From assembly GCF_000378445.1 (NCBI RefSeq), contig NZ_KB899724.1, positions 1 through 58,388 of the forward strand: a DNA stretch of 58,388 nucleotides, read 5' to 3'. The translations under genes and the position numbers were made by a program. Each line of letters opens with the position of its first letter. Within the stretch, counting starts at the first letter, position 1. The notes below the pieces were generated by a model that searched no databases, was not told where the DNA came from, and saw only the letters and a program-made list of their open reading frames with translations. The stretch is from Deinococcus aquatilis DSM 23025 (GTDB taxonomy: Bacteria > Deinococcota > Deinococci > Deinococcales > Deinococcaceae). This document shows positions 9,327-17,047 of this stretch, piece by piece.

Positions 9327-10094
9327 TTACCAGACCGTGTAGCCGCCGTCTACGACCAGCGTATGTCCGGTGACAAAACTGGAGGCGTCGGAGGCCAGAT
9401 ACACCACGGCGGGCGCAATTTCACGCGGCTCGGCCACGCGGCCCATCGGGGTTTCGCGCAGCCACACGTCGCTCCATTCGGTAATAGACAGCCCTTTTTT
9501 GGTCAGCGGGGTGGCCGTGTAGCCGGGAGCCACCGCATTGACCCGTACGCCGCGCCCCCCCCACTCTCCCGCCAGACTGCGGGTCAGGTGAATGACCGCT
9601 GCTTTGCTGGCGTTGTAGGAGGCCTGTGCCTGCGGATGGTTGGAAATCATGCCCGACATGCTGGCGGTGCTGACGATGCTGCCTGATCCGGCATCCAGCA
9701 TCTTTTTGCCGAACTCGCGGCAGCACCAGAACACGCCGTCCAGATTGACGCGCATCACTGCGTTCCAGTCATCGTCGGTGCTCTCTTCGGCGGGGCCATT
9801 GCGAACAATTCCGGCGTTGTTGACCAGTACGTCTACTCGGCTCAATCGCTCGGCCAGTGTTCTGACTGCCGCCGAATCGGTGACATTCAGCACTTCAAAA
9901 GTGCCGCCGATGCTGGACGCAGCCTCCTCGCCCACCGCCGGATTCATGTCGGCAAGGATGACCTTTGCACCTGCCTCGGTCAGCGCTCTGGCAATTTCAA
10001 AGCCGATGCCCTGCGCCGCGCCCGTGACCAGCGCCGTTTTGCCGTCCAGTTTGAAAAGGTCGAGGATATTGGAAGAAGAAGGAACTTTGGTCAT
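9327..10094 (-). CDS. SDR-family sugar-alcohol or sugar-acid dehydrogenase
   Basis: 255 residues, a classical short-chain dehydrogenase: TGAAQGIGFEIA cofactor loop, LADMNP after beta-2 (acidic residue, suggesting NAD), NNAG, the catalytic Ser in IVSTASMSGM, and YNASK with catalytic Tyr and Lys. The C-terminus SSFVTGHTLVVDGGYTVW is standard for the family. The start at 10094 has GAGGA seven bases upstream. Its place between a mannitol-type dehydrogenase and a zinc polyol dehydrogenase points to a polyol or its ketose, for example an arabinitol- or sorbitol-type dehydrogenase. A gluconate 5-dehydrogenase role is also possible. Confidence 0.85.
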   Translation of the reverse strand: MTKVPSSSNILDLFKLDGKTALVTGAAQGIGFEIARALTEAGAKVILADMNPAVGEEAASSIGGTFEVLNVTDSAAVRTLAERLSRVDVLVNNAGIVRNGPAEESTDDDWNAVMRVNLDGVFWCCREFGKKMLDAGSGSIVSTASMSGMISNHPQAQASYNASKAAVIHLTRSLAGEWGGRGVRVNAVAPGYTATPLTKKGLSITEWSDVWLRETPMGRVAEPREIAPAVVYLASDASSFVTGHTLVVDGGYTVW

Positions 10095-10136
10095 GGGTTG
10101 TCCTCATGGAAAAATGCAGAAGGGGAGGAGACAGAT

Positions 10137-10168
10137 TGAGGGTTTGAAAAGTGCTTTCCAGACCCTCA
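10137..10168 (-). other. Intercistronic hairpin before the SDR gene
   Basis: TGAGGGT (10137-10143) pairs with ACCCTCA (10162-10168), and two more pairs follow after one mismatch. It sits in the 110-base gap between the mannitol-type dehydrogenase and the SDR. It may protect processed mRNA ends or attenuate transcription; only the pairing is seen. Confidence 0.35.
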
Positions 10169-10204
10169 CGGATAACGGCGATACGAATACAGGGGCATCT
10201 GGCT

Positions 10205-11710
10205 TCAGGCTGGCCCCGCCCCCACACCAGTTTTGCTTTGGGTCTTGTCGGCCAGCTCTTGCAGTGCGCCGAGTGCGCCCAGACGCTGCACACTCTCGCG
10301 GCCTGCCAGATACGCCGCCCGGAAGCGCTCGTTGCGGGCCAACTCGCCAAAGATGTCTTCGAGTTCCAGGAAAGCTCCTGGCTGCTGGCTTTCGCACAGG
10401 GCCGCTGCCGTCAGTCGCTCGGCGCGGGGGTCGAGAAGGGGAAAACGCCCGGAGTGGGCCGCTTCTATGTACAGGCTCCAGGCCGCCACCACCAGGGCCG
10501 AGCGTTCTATCTGGCCGCCCGTGTTCAGTTGTTCGCGAATGACCGGCAGCAGGAACTTGGGAATGCGCTCTGACCCTTCGGCCACCAGACGGGCCAGAGT
10601 GTCCTGAATGGCGGGGCTGGCAAAACGGTCAATCAGTTGTTGGCGGTAGGCGGCGAGGTCGATTCCCGGCACGTCATGCAGGGTGGGCGTAGCTTCATCG
10701 GCCATATAGCCCAGCAAAAAGTCCACGAACAGCGGATGCTGAAGGACTTCGTGGGCATAGGTGTAGCCCGCAAGCAATCCAAGGTGGCTCATGGCCTGAT
10801 GCGAGGCGTTCAGCAGCCGCAATTTCATCAGTTCGTAGGGCTCCACATCACTGACCAGATGCACTCCCACGCTTTCCAGCGGAGGCCGCCCCAGGGTGAA
10901 TTTATCTTCCAGCACCCACTGGGCAAAGGTTTCGGCCAGCACGGGCCATTCGTCTTCTACGCCGTAGTCGGCGGCCAGTTCCTGCCTGGTCTGCTCGCTG
11001 GTCATGGGCGTAATGCGGTCTACCATCGAGTTGGGAAAGGCGACATGTTGCGCCACCCACTCGCCCAGTTCAGCGTCCTTGAGACGGGCAAAGGCGGTAA
11101 AGGCGTGCTGGGCGACATCCCCGTTGCCCTGCATGTTGTCACAGGACATCACGGTAAACGGAGCGATTCCGCGTTCACGGCGACGGCGCAGCCCCTCAGT
11201 GACAAACCCAAACACTGTTATGGGCGTTGCGCCCGCGCCCAGATCGTGCTGAATGGCTGGGCTGGACGCTTCAAATTTGCCCGTGACGTTGTTGACGCTG
11301 TAGCCGCCTTCGGTCACGGTCAGCGAGACAATTTTGGTGGCCGGATCAGACAGCTTTTCCAGCACTGCTTCGGGGTTCTCAGGCGCAAATAAAAAGCTGT
11401 TGATCGCCCCGATCACGCGGGCCTCAGACTGACCCTCCGGCGACACCGTAATCAGGGTGTAGAGGTTGTCCTGGGCGGCAAAAACGGCCTGCATCCGGGC
11501 ATCCTGGGGCAGCACGCCCACGCCACAGATGGCCCATTCGGTATTGCCCCCGGCATTCAGAAGGCGGTCCAGGTACATCGCCTCGTGTGAGCGGTGAAAT
11601 CCGCCCACGCCAAAGTGAACGATGCTGGAATGAAGGGTGGAAGGATCGTAGCTCGGAACCAGAACGTTGGAACTCAGTGTGTCCAGAGCTGACCTGTTGA
11701 GTTTGACCAT
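10205..11710 (-). CDS. Mannitol 2-dehydrogenase / fructuronate reductase family protein
   Basis: 501 residues, the usual length of the long-chain polyol dehydrogenases. The N-terminal VHFGVGGFHRSHEAMYLD is the family's nucleotide-binding start. KLRLLNASHQAM contains K296, N301 and H304, which line up with the catalytic lysine, asparagine and histidine of mannitol 2-dehydrogenase. It should interconvert a polyol (mannitol, arabinitol or sorbitol) and fructose or xylulose with NAD(P), without a metal. It lies between the ABC permeases and the SDR, on the same strand with a 182-base gap upstream. Context favours a polyol dehydrogenase over fructuronate reductase, because no uronate isomerase or altronate genes are nearby. 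Confidence 0.87.
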   Translation of the reverse strand: MVKLNRSALDTLSSNVLVPSYDPSTLHSSIVHFGVGGFHRSHEAMYLDRLLNAGGNTEWAICGVGVLPQDARMQAVFAAQDNLYTLITVSPEGQSEARVIGAINSFLFAPENPEAVLEKLSDPATKIVSLTVTEGGYSVNNVTGKFEASSPAIQHDLGAGATPITVFGFVTEGLRRRRERGIAPFTVMSCDNMQGNGDVAQHAFTAFARLKDAELGEWVAQHVAFPNSMVDRITPMTSEQTRQELAADYGVEDEWPVLAETFAQWVLEDKFTLGRPPLESVGVHLVSDVEPYELMKLRLLNASHQAMSHLGLLAGYTYAHEVLQHPLFVDFLLGYMADEATPTLHDVPGIDLAAYRQQLIDRFASPAIQDTLARLVAEGSERIPKFLLPVIREQLNTGGQIERSALVVAAWSLYIEAAHSGRFPLLDPRAERLTAAALCESQQPGAFLELEDIFGELARNERFRAAYLAGRESVQRLGALGALQELADKTQSKTGVGAGPA

Positions 11711-11892
11711 ATGAGGACTCCCAAAATGCTGAAGGTGTTCTTGGAGCGGGTGCGCCTCAAACAGCGCGGCTCTGAAGCGCTTGAGGGCGGTTCAGAGCCT
11801 GCGTTGCGCTTACTTTCTCCAGGTGATTCCCTGGGATTTAGCTCCGGTACGGACTGGAGCAAGTCCAGCTGCCAGTCCGCTGCCGAAAGGCT

Positions 11893-12756
11893 TTACTTCA
11901 CGGCTCCGAGGCTCAGGCCGCGCACCAGTTGACGCTGGGCGACCCAGCCGAAAATCAGAACGGGCAACACGGTCAGGGTGGCAGCCGCGCTCAGCTGTGC
12001 CCAGAACAGACCCATGCTGGTCTTAAACGAACCGATATACACGCTGAGAGGCGCAGCGTCCGAGGTCGTCAGGTTCAGCGCAAAGAAAACCTCGTTCCAG
12101 GCAAAGATCAGGCACAGCAGCGCGGTGGCCGACACGCCCGGCATACTCAGGGGCAGAGCGATCCTGAAGAACTCCTGGCTCACTGTTGCGCCGTCAATCT
12201 TGGCCGCCTCATAGATGGCGTAAGGAATCTCGGTCATGTAGGAGTGCATCATCCAGACCACCAGCGGAAGATTCATGGTGGTGTACATCAAAATCAGGCC
12301 AGTGCGGGTATCCAGCAGACCGAGATTTTTGTACAACAAGAACAGCGGCACGATCACGCCCACAGCAGGCATCATCTTGGTTGAGAGCATCCAGGTGAGG
12401 GTGTTCTGGGCGCGTTTGGTGGGGTAAACCGCCAACGCAAAAGCAGCGGGCAGACCCAACAGGAAAGCCAGAATCGTGCTGCCTACCGCCGCTGTCAGGC
12501 TGTTGAGCAGGGCCGGGAAATAGCTGGGAAGGGCACGCTGGAAGTTGTCCAGAATAGGGGTAAAGGCGAAGACGGGCGGCGCAGCAAAGGCCTGAGCCTC
12601 TGTTTTGAAGGCCGCCATCATCATCCAGACCAGCGGAAACAGGAAGGCGATGGCAATCAGGTAAGTCACGGTGGTCAGCACGATGTTCTGAATGCGCGTG
12701 CGGGCAGCGGCGGAACCCCGGTTGGGCGGAACATTGGTCGTGGGTGCGGCAGTCAT
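11893..12756 (-). CDS. ABC sugar/polyol transporter permease (MalG/SmoG type)
   Basis: 287 residues with about six membrane helices; the first is near residues 30-55. The cytoplasmic EAA loop EAAKIDGATVSQEFFRIALPLSMPG, which docks onto the ATPase, is intact. An N-terminal tail precedes the first helix, as is usual for the shorter permease of CUT1 transporters. It begins three bases after the stop of the partner permease, whose end supplies the ribosome site (GGGGGA). It should form the pore with the neighbouring permease and receive polyol from the binding protein at 13853. No ATPase gene is present in the cluster. Confidence 0.9.
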   Translation of the reverse strand: MTAAPTTNVPPNRGSAAARTRIQNIVLTTVTYLIAIAFLFPLVWMMMAAFKTEAQAFAAPPVFAFTPILDNFQRALPSYFPALLNSLTAAVGSTILAFLLGLPAAFALAVYPTKRAQNTLTWMLSTKMMPAVGVIVPLFLLYKNLGLLDTRTGLILMYTTMNLPLVVWMMHSYMTEIPYAIYEAAKIDGATVSQEFFRIALPLSMPGVSATALLCLIFAWNEVFFALNLTTSDAAPLSVYIGSFKTSMGLFWAQLSAAATLTVLPVLIFGWVAQRQLVRGLSLGAVK

Positions 12757-12758
12757 CT

Positions 12759-13682
12759 TCAGTCCCCCTTGTTGTGGGCCAGCGTGCGGTTGATCATGCG
12801 CAGCAGGTACACGGCCAAAACGTTGGTCAGGATCACGGTCAGTACGCCTGCGGCACTTGCCAGGCCAATGTTGTACTCGGCAAAGGCTTTCTGGTAGATG
12901 AAGTAGGGCAGGTTGGTGGTCGCCACGCCCGGCCCACCCGACGTACTGCCGTAGATTTCGCCGTACACCTGAAGCAGCGCAATCGTTTCCATCAGCACGA
13001 CGACCTGAATGGCCTGAGTCCAGTGGGGCATCACCACGTAACGGAACTCCTGCCAGGGGCTGGCACCGTCCAGGCGCACGGCTTCCAGCTGGTCTTCAGG
13101 CAGGCTCTGAAGGCCGGTCAGCAAGATCAACATGGCAAACGGTGTCCATTCCCACGCGATCATGGCAATCACGCTCGCCATCGGATACTGGGCCAGCCAA
13201 TCGACAGGCACGCCGCCCAGCGAACTGACCACCCAAGAAAAGAATCCGAAGACCGGGTTGAGCAGCATGTTCTTCCAGACCACGGCGGTCACGATAGGCA
13301 TGACCAGGAACGAACTGATCATCAGGGTACGCAGCAGGGCGCGGCCCGGAAAATTGCGGTTGAGCAGCATGGCGAGCGAGCCGCCCAGAATGAGCGTAAC
13401 CGCCAATGTGCCGCCTGCCAGAACCAATGTATTGAGAACGATTCGCAGGTTCTGAGGATCGGTGAGCAGTGAAATGTAGTTGCCCAGCCCCACGAACGGA
13501 CGGTTGGTCGGATCGACGAGGTTGTAGCGGAAGAGCGAATAGTACAGCGTCATGAAAAACGGCACCTGAGTGGTGAGAATCAGGTACAGCATGGCGGGCC
13601 AGATCAGGGCCGCAGGCGTAAAGCGGAAGCGTTGGCGCGGGGCTGGTGGGCTGGTGGCGGTCAGGTTTTGAGCAACAGTCAT
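12759..13682 (-). CDS. ABC sugar/polyol transporter permease (MalF/SmoF type)
   Basis: 307 residues from ATG 13682, which has AGGTG about six bases upstream; a GTG three codons earlier would remove that site. Six membrane helices are visible, starting near residue 25 (FRFTPAALIWPAMLYLILTT), with the EAA loop EAVRLDGASPWQEFRYVVMP. It is the second pore subunit of a CUT1-type importer for polyols or sugars, paired with the gene at 11893 and fed by the binding protein upstream. The 170-base gap to the binding-protein gene contains a 12-bp hairpin, a usual way of lowering permease relative to binding-protein expression. Confidence 0.9.
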   Translation of the reverse strand: MTVAQNLTATSPPAPRQRFRFTPAALIWPAMLYLILTTQVPFFMTLYYSLFRYNLVDPTNRPFVGLGNYISLLTDPQNLRIVLNTLVLAGGTLAVTLILGGSLAMLLNRNFPGRALLRTLMISSFLVMPIVTAVVWKNMLLNPVFGFFSWVVSSLGGVPVDWLAQYPMASVIAMIAWEWTPFAMLILLTGLQSLPEDQLEAVRLDGASPWQEFRYVVMPHWTQAIQVVVLMETIALLQVYGEIYGSTSGGPGVATTNLPYFIYQKAFAEYNIGLASAAGVLTVILTNVLAVYLLRMINRTLAHNKGD

Positions 13683-13767
13683 GAGGGTCACCTGCTAGGC
13701 AAAAACTGCCAGTGGAGGGGTGGGGAGTCGAATGCTTGTCCGGTGAGGCGCAACTCCCGGAAAATGA

Positions 13768-13800
13768 CTGCATGGGGCGACAGTGTTCCGCCCCATGCAG
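13768..13800 (-). terminator. Intercistronic hairpin after the binding-protein gene
   Basis: Arms 13768-13779 and 13789-13800 form a perfect 12-bp GC-rich stem with a nine-base loop, 53 bases after the binding-protein stop on the minus strand. There is no long T-run, only four T a few bases later. It probably acts as a partial terminator or 3'-end stabiliser that keeps binding protein in excess over permeases. Confidence 0.55.
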
Positions 13801-13852
13801 GCCTTCAGATTTCAGTTGCTGGCGCAGGCCCGCCAACAGCAGGGGTTACTGC

Positions 13853-15223
13853 TTACTTCTGGTAGCCGCCGTCTTTGGCGACCTTGTTGGCAGCATCCTG
13901 AGCCTGCTTGAGCGCCTGATCCACCGTGCTCTGGCCGCTGAGTGCGCCCGCGATGTACTGGCCGACCTGCGTGCCGAGGGCCTGGAATTCAGGAATAGCC
14001 ACGAACTGAATGCCGGTGTAGGGCACGGGGTCTTTGGTGGCCTTGGTCACGTCGGCCTCGTTGATGCTCTTGAGGACGAGGCTGCTGAATGCTCCGGCGG
14101 CCTTCTTGTAGTTGGCGTTGGAGTAGGTGCTGGTGCGGGTGCCGGGAGGAACGCTGGCCCACGTGCCCTTGGCCTTGGCGACCAAGGCGATGTACTCCTT
14201 GCTCGTCGCCCAGGTGATGAACTTGAAGGCGGCGTCTTCCTGCTTGCTGCTCTTGGGAATGGCGAGGTTCCAGCTCCAGAACCAGTTGTTGCCGCGGGGC
14301 GTGCCGGGGCCGACGGGGGCGTTGGCAAAGCCCACGGTATTCACAATCTTGCTGCTGCCGGGGTCGCTCAGGAATCCGGCGGCGACGGTGGCATCGATCC
14401 ACATTCCGCACTTGCCCTGGCTCATCAGGGTCAGGTTTTCAGTAAAGCCGTTGGAGGTAGCTCCGGGAGGGCCGTACTTGGTCAGGGTATCGACATAGAA
14501 GTTCAGGGCAGTCTTCCAGGCAGGGCTGTTCAACTGGGCCTTCCAGTCGTTATCGAACCAGCGCCCACCGAAAGTGTTGACCATCGTGGTGAACACGGCC
14601 ATGTTTTCGCCCCAACCGGGCAGACCGCGCATGCAGATTCCGTAGACGCCTGCGCTGGGGTTATGGATCTTGGCGGCAAAGCCCTGAATCTGTTGCCAAG
14701 TGGGCTGTGCGGGCATGGTGACACCGGCTTTCTGAAACAGCGCCTTGTTGTAGAACGTCATGGAGCTTTCGGCGTAGAAGGGAACAGCGTAGAGATTCCC
14801 TTTGAGCGTGAGGGCCGTCCGTACGCTGGGCAGCAAGTCGCTGAGGTTGTAGCTCTTGGCAAGCGCAGCATTCTTGGCGAACAGAGGCGTCAGGGGATCG
14901 AGCCAGCCGTTCTTGGCCCAGATCGGCACTTCGTATGCGCCGACCGTGGCAACGTCGAAGCTGCCTGCACCGCTCGCCACGTCCAGCGTGATCTTCTGGC
15001 GCAGTTCGTTTTCAGGCAGCACGACCCACTTCACGGTGATGTCGGGGTACTTTTTGTTGAATTCTCCGGTCAGGCCCTGCATGGTGACCATGTCGGGGTT
15101 GTTGACGGTAGCGATGGTAATGGTGCTGGCTGCCGACGCCGCCGAGAGCAGGGCGGCAGTGCCCAGAGAAAGGGCCAGGGTCAGAGAACGCTTGAATGAG
15201 TACCGCTGTGAAATCGATTGCAT
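13853..15223 (-). CDS. Extracellular sugar/polyol-binding protein of the ABC importer
   Basis: 456 residues from ATG 15223, which has GGAGG seven bases upstream. The frame is open far upstream, but only this start gives a signal peptide: basic MQSISQRYSFKR, a hydrophobic stretch LTLALSLGTAALL, and a likely cut after SAASA. No lipobox cysteine follows, so it is probably released into the periplasm-like space rather than lipid-anchored. The mature part, beginning TITIATVNNPDMVTMQGLTGEFNKKYPDITVKWV, is a family 1 solute-binding fold. It is the first gene of the minus-strand cluster and is divergent from the LacI regulator, with operator-like palindromes in between. The ligand is probably a sugar alcohol, inferred from the dehydrogenases downstream. 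Confidence 0.92.
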   Translation of the reverse strand: MQSISQRYSFKRSLTLALSLGTAALLSAASAASTITIATVNNPDMVTMQGLTGEFNKKYPDITVKWVVLPENELRQKITLDVASGAGSFDVATVGAYEVPIWAKNGWLDPLTPLFAKNAALAKSYNLSDLLPSVRTALTLKGNLYAVPFYAESSMTFYNKALFQKAGVTMPAQPTWQQIQGFAAKIHNPSAGVYGICMRGLPGWGENMAVFTTMVNTFGGRWFDNDWKAQLNSPAWKTALNFYVDTLTKYGPPGATSNGFTENLTLMSQGKCGMWIDATVAAGFLSDPGSSKIVNTVGFANAPVGPGTPRGNNWFWSWNLAIPKSSKQEDAAFKFITWATSKEYIALVAKAKGTWASVPPGTRTSTYSNANYKKAAGAFSSLVLKSINEADVTKATKDPVPYTGIQFVAIPEFQALGTQVGQYIAGALSGQSTVDQALKQAQDAANKVAKDGGYQK

Positions 15224-15345
15224 GGGTGGGCCTCCGGGGCGCTTGCCGCAGGGTGTGCGACAGGAAGAAGACGGGGCGGCAGGGAACGCGGTACACAGTT
15301 GTACCGAGCAGACCGGGTGACCGCTTTCACCCAGAACTTTGATTG

Positions 15346-15361
15346 ATGGTCTCGTGACCAT
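15346..15361. promoter_or_regulatory. Operator-like palindrome 1 (LacI-type)
   Basis: ATGGTCTCGTGACCAT is a palindrome with perfect six-base arms around TCGT, 123 bases upstream of the binding-protein start. Its size and symmetry suit a LacI-family dimer, and the adjacent LacI gene is the natural ligand. Binding is inferred. Confidence 0.6.
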
Positions 15362-15423
15362 TAGTGAACCATAAACTTTGGCAAATGTCCAGCCCCCCAG
15401 GTAAATTCTCTGCACCGGGTGTA

Positions 15424-15439
15424 GTGATCTCGTGTCCAT
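15424..15439. promoter_or_regulatory. Operator-like palindrome 2 (LacI-type)
   Basis: GTGATCTCGTGTCCAT matches operator 1 at 13 of 16 positions and keeps the TCTCGTG centre and the CCAT arm. It lies 136 bases upstream of the LacI start, placing it for autoregulation or looping with operator 1. Confidence 0.5.
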
Positions 15440-15574
15440 TCCAACCAGAACGACTTCAAAGCCTGTCTGGGTCGCTTTTGTCGGTTGCCGTAATCCGAAA
15501 ACCAGATTCCGCCTCGCCAGAAACGGGCCGCAGCGTGGCCACACAACTCGTTTTTTGCCTCTGTGATGCTTAGA

Positions 15575-16606
15575 ATGGCCCGCGTGTCCACCATTCAGGA
15601 CGTTGCGCGACTTGCGGGCGTCTCCCCTACCACTGCCAAACGTGCCCTGCGTGAAGCCGACAAACTCACGCCCGAAACTCTTGCCCGCGTGCAGGCCGCC
15701 ATAGAAGCCCTGCACTACGAACCTGACCAACGTGCAGGCGGCCTGCGCGGAGGCCAGAGCCAGACAGTGGGTCTGGTACTGGGCAGCATCGTCGAACCTT
15801 TTTTTGCTCAGTTTGCCCGCACCACCGCTCACGCCCTCAACCGAGCCGGATATACGCTGATCATCACCGAAAACGAATACAGCGCCGCCCGTGAGGTGGA
15901 GGAACTGCGCCGCCTGTATGGTCAGCGGGTGGCCGCCGTGATGATTCGTGCAGGGTACGGCCCCGAGAGCCGGGAATACCTGGCCCGCATGGTGGCGCGG
16001 GGCGTGGTGGTGGTGGAGTTCGACTACACCGCGCCCAACAGTCCTTATCCCTCGGTGATGCTGGACAATTCGGCTGCCGTATACGACGCCGTCGCCTACC
16101 TGCACGGCCTCGGCCACCGCAGGATTGCTGCGCTGGGCACCTATCATCCCAGCGTTCATCCCGAAGAACGCAGCCGAGCTTTTCCAGAAGCCATGAACGC
16201 GCACGGCCTGACCGTACCGCCCGAATATCAGCGCGTCACGCTGCTGACTGAGGACACGGCCTACCGCCTGACGCATGACCTGATGAGCCTGCCCGTCCCG
16301 CCCACGGCCCTGATCGCGCTGGCAGGCACGCAGGCGGTGGGGGCATACCGCGCACTGCGTGAGCGTGGACTACATATTCCCGGCGACGTCAGTTTATTGA
16401 CCTTCGATAATTACCCGTGGACCGGATTGGTCGAGCCACCCATTACCGTGATAGAGCAACCTGTAGAAGCCATGGCAGAAGCCACAGCTCTCAAAATTAT
16501 TGCCGCCCTGGAAGGCGGCTCGACGGGCGAAAGCATCACGTTTCCTGGCAAAATGATCGAGCGGGGCAGTTGCGGGCCGCCCAAGCCGGATCGACCCACA
16601 GACTGA
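15575..16606 (+). CDS. LacI-family transcriptional regulator of the polyol cluster
   Basis: About 343 residues from ATG 15575; a GTG at 15584 (VSTIQDV) is a close alternative. The N-terminal helix-turn-helix VSTIQDVARLAGVSPTTAKRALREADKLTPETLARV is canonical. The hinge region LHYEPDQRAGGLRGGQSQTVGLVLG leads into a periplasmic-binding-protein-like effector domain that ends with VEQPVEAMAEATALKI. It should bind the two palindromes in the divergent promoter region and release on a sugar, polyol or phosphorylated intermediate. Divergence from the transport operon and the operators at 15346 and 15424 support control of that operon. The effector is not known. Confidence 0.9.
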   Translation: MARVSTIQDVARLAGVSPTTAKRALREADKLTPETLARVQAAIEALHYEPDQRAGGLRGGQSQTVGLVLGSIVEPFFAQFARTTAHALNRAGYTLIITENEYSAAREVEELRRLYGQRVAAVMIRAGYGPESREYLARMVARGVVVVEFDYTAPNSPYPSVMLDNSAAVYDAVAYLHGLGHRRIAALGTYHPSVHPEERSRAFPEAMNAHGLTVPPEYQRVTLLTEDTAYRLTHDLMSLPVPPTALIALAGTQAVGAYRALRERGLHIPGDVSLLTFDNYPWTGLVEPPITVIEQPVEAMAEATALKIIAALEGGSTGESITFPGKMIERGSCGPPKPDRPTD

Positions 16607-16623
16607 GGCCCACTGGCCGACTC

Positions 16624-16857
16624 CTAAACTTCAGCTCCGCCAAGGTTGCTGACCTGTACCTGTTCGCTGTCTTCCTGCTGCACCAGTGCAGGAATAGCCA
16701 GCGCAGCCAGGATGAGAGCGGCGGCGGCTGTCACGGCCATGGCCCAGATATTGCCCGTAAACAACAGGAGCAGTGTCAGCACGCTGAGCACACTGGAGCT
16801 TCCCATCAGCAGCGAGAGGACAGAGATCATGCTCTGAGTGTGCCGGATGACCGTCAC
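16624..16857 (-). CDS. Small two-helix membrane protein, function unknown
   Basis: A 77-residue frame starting at GTG 16857, or ATG 16830 as an alternative; neither has a strong ribosome site. Two hydrophobic stretches are visible, SVLSLLMGSSSVLSVLTLLLLF and IWAMAVTAAAALILAALAIPAL, joined by a short polar turn, then an acidic C-terminus (QQEDSEQVQVSNLGGAEV). It is convergent with the LacI gene (18-base gap) and divergent from the oxidoreductase at 17048. The hydrophobic pattern and clean stop support a real gene, but I do not recognise a family. Confidence 0.6.
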   Translation of the reverse strand: MTVIRHTQSMISVLSLLMGSSSVLSVLTLLLLFTGNIWAMAVTAAAALILAALAIPALVQQEDSEQVQVSNLGGAEV

Positions 16858-17047
16858 CGCTGCATGACGCTCTCATAAAGTTGGTCTTTGGCGGTCCTTC
16901 GGCTGACCTGAAGAGTACGGGGGGATCATCTGAGTGAGTGGGGGCATATGGCAGGTGCAGGCGCGGGGCTGCCAGAATAGAGAGCGAACCACCGACGCCT
17001 CTCTGTGTCCCTCGCCTTTCATCATTCACTGCCCTCAAGGACTCCGG

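Larger units (their letters stand above)
15224..15574. promoter_or_regulatory. Divergent control region of the polyol cluster and its LacI regulator
   Basis: This 351-base stretch separates the binding-protein start (15223, minus) from the LacI start (15575, plus). It holds two related operator-like sites (15346-15361 and 15424-15439, centres 78 bases apart) and AT-richer DNA around 15360-15385 where the minus-strand promoter probably lies. A repressor at both sites could loop and control both directions. No gene is seen in it. Confidence 0.65.
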
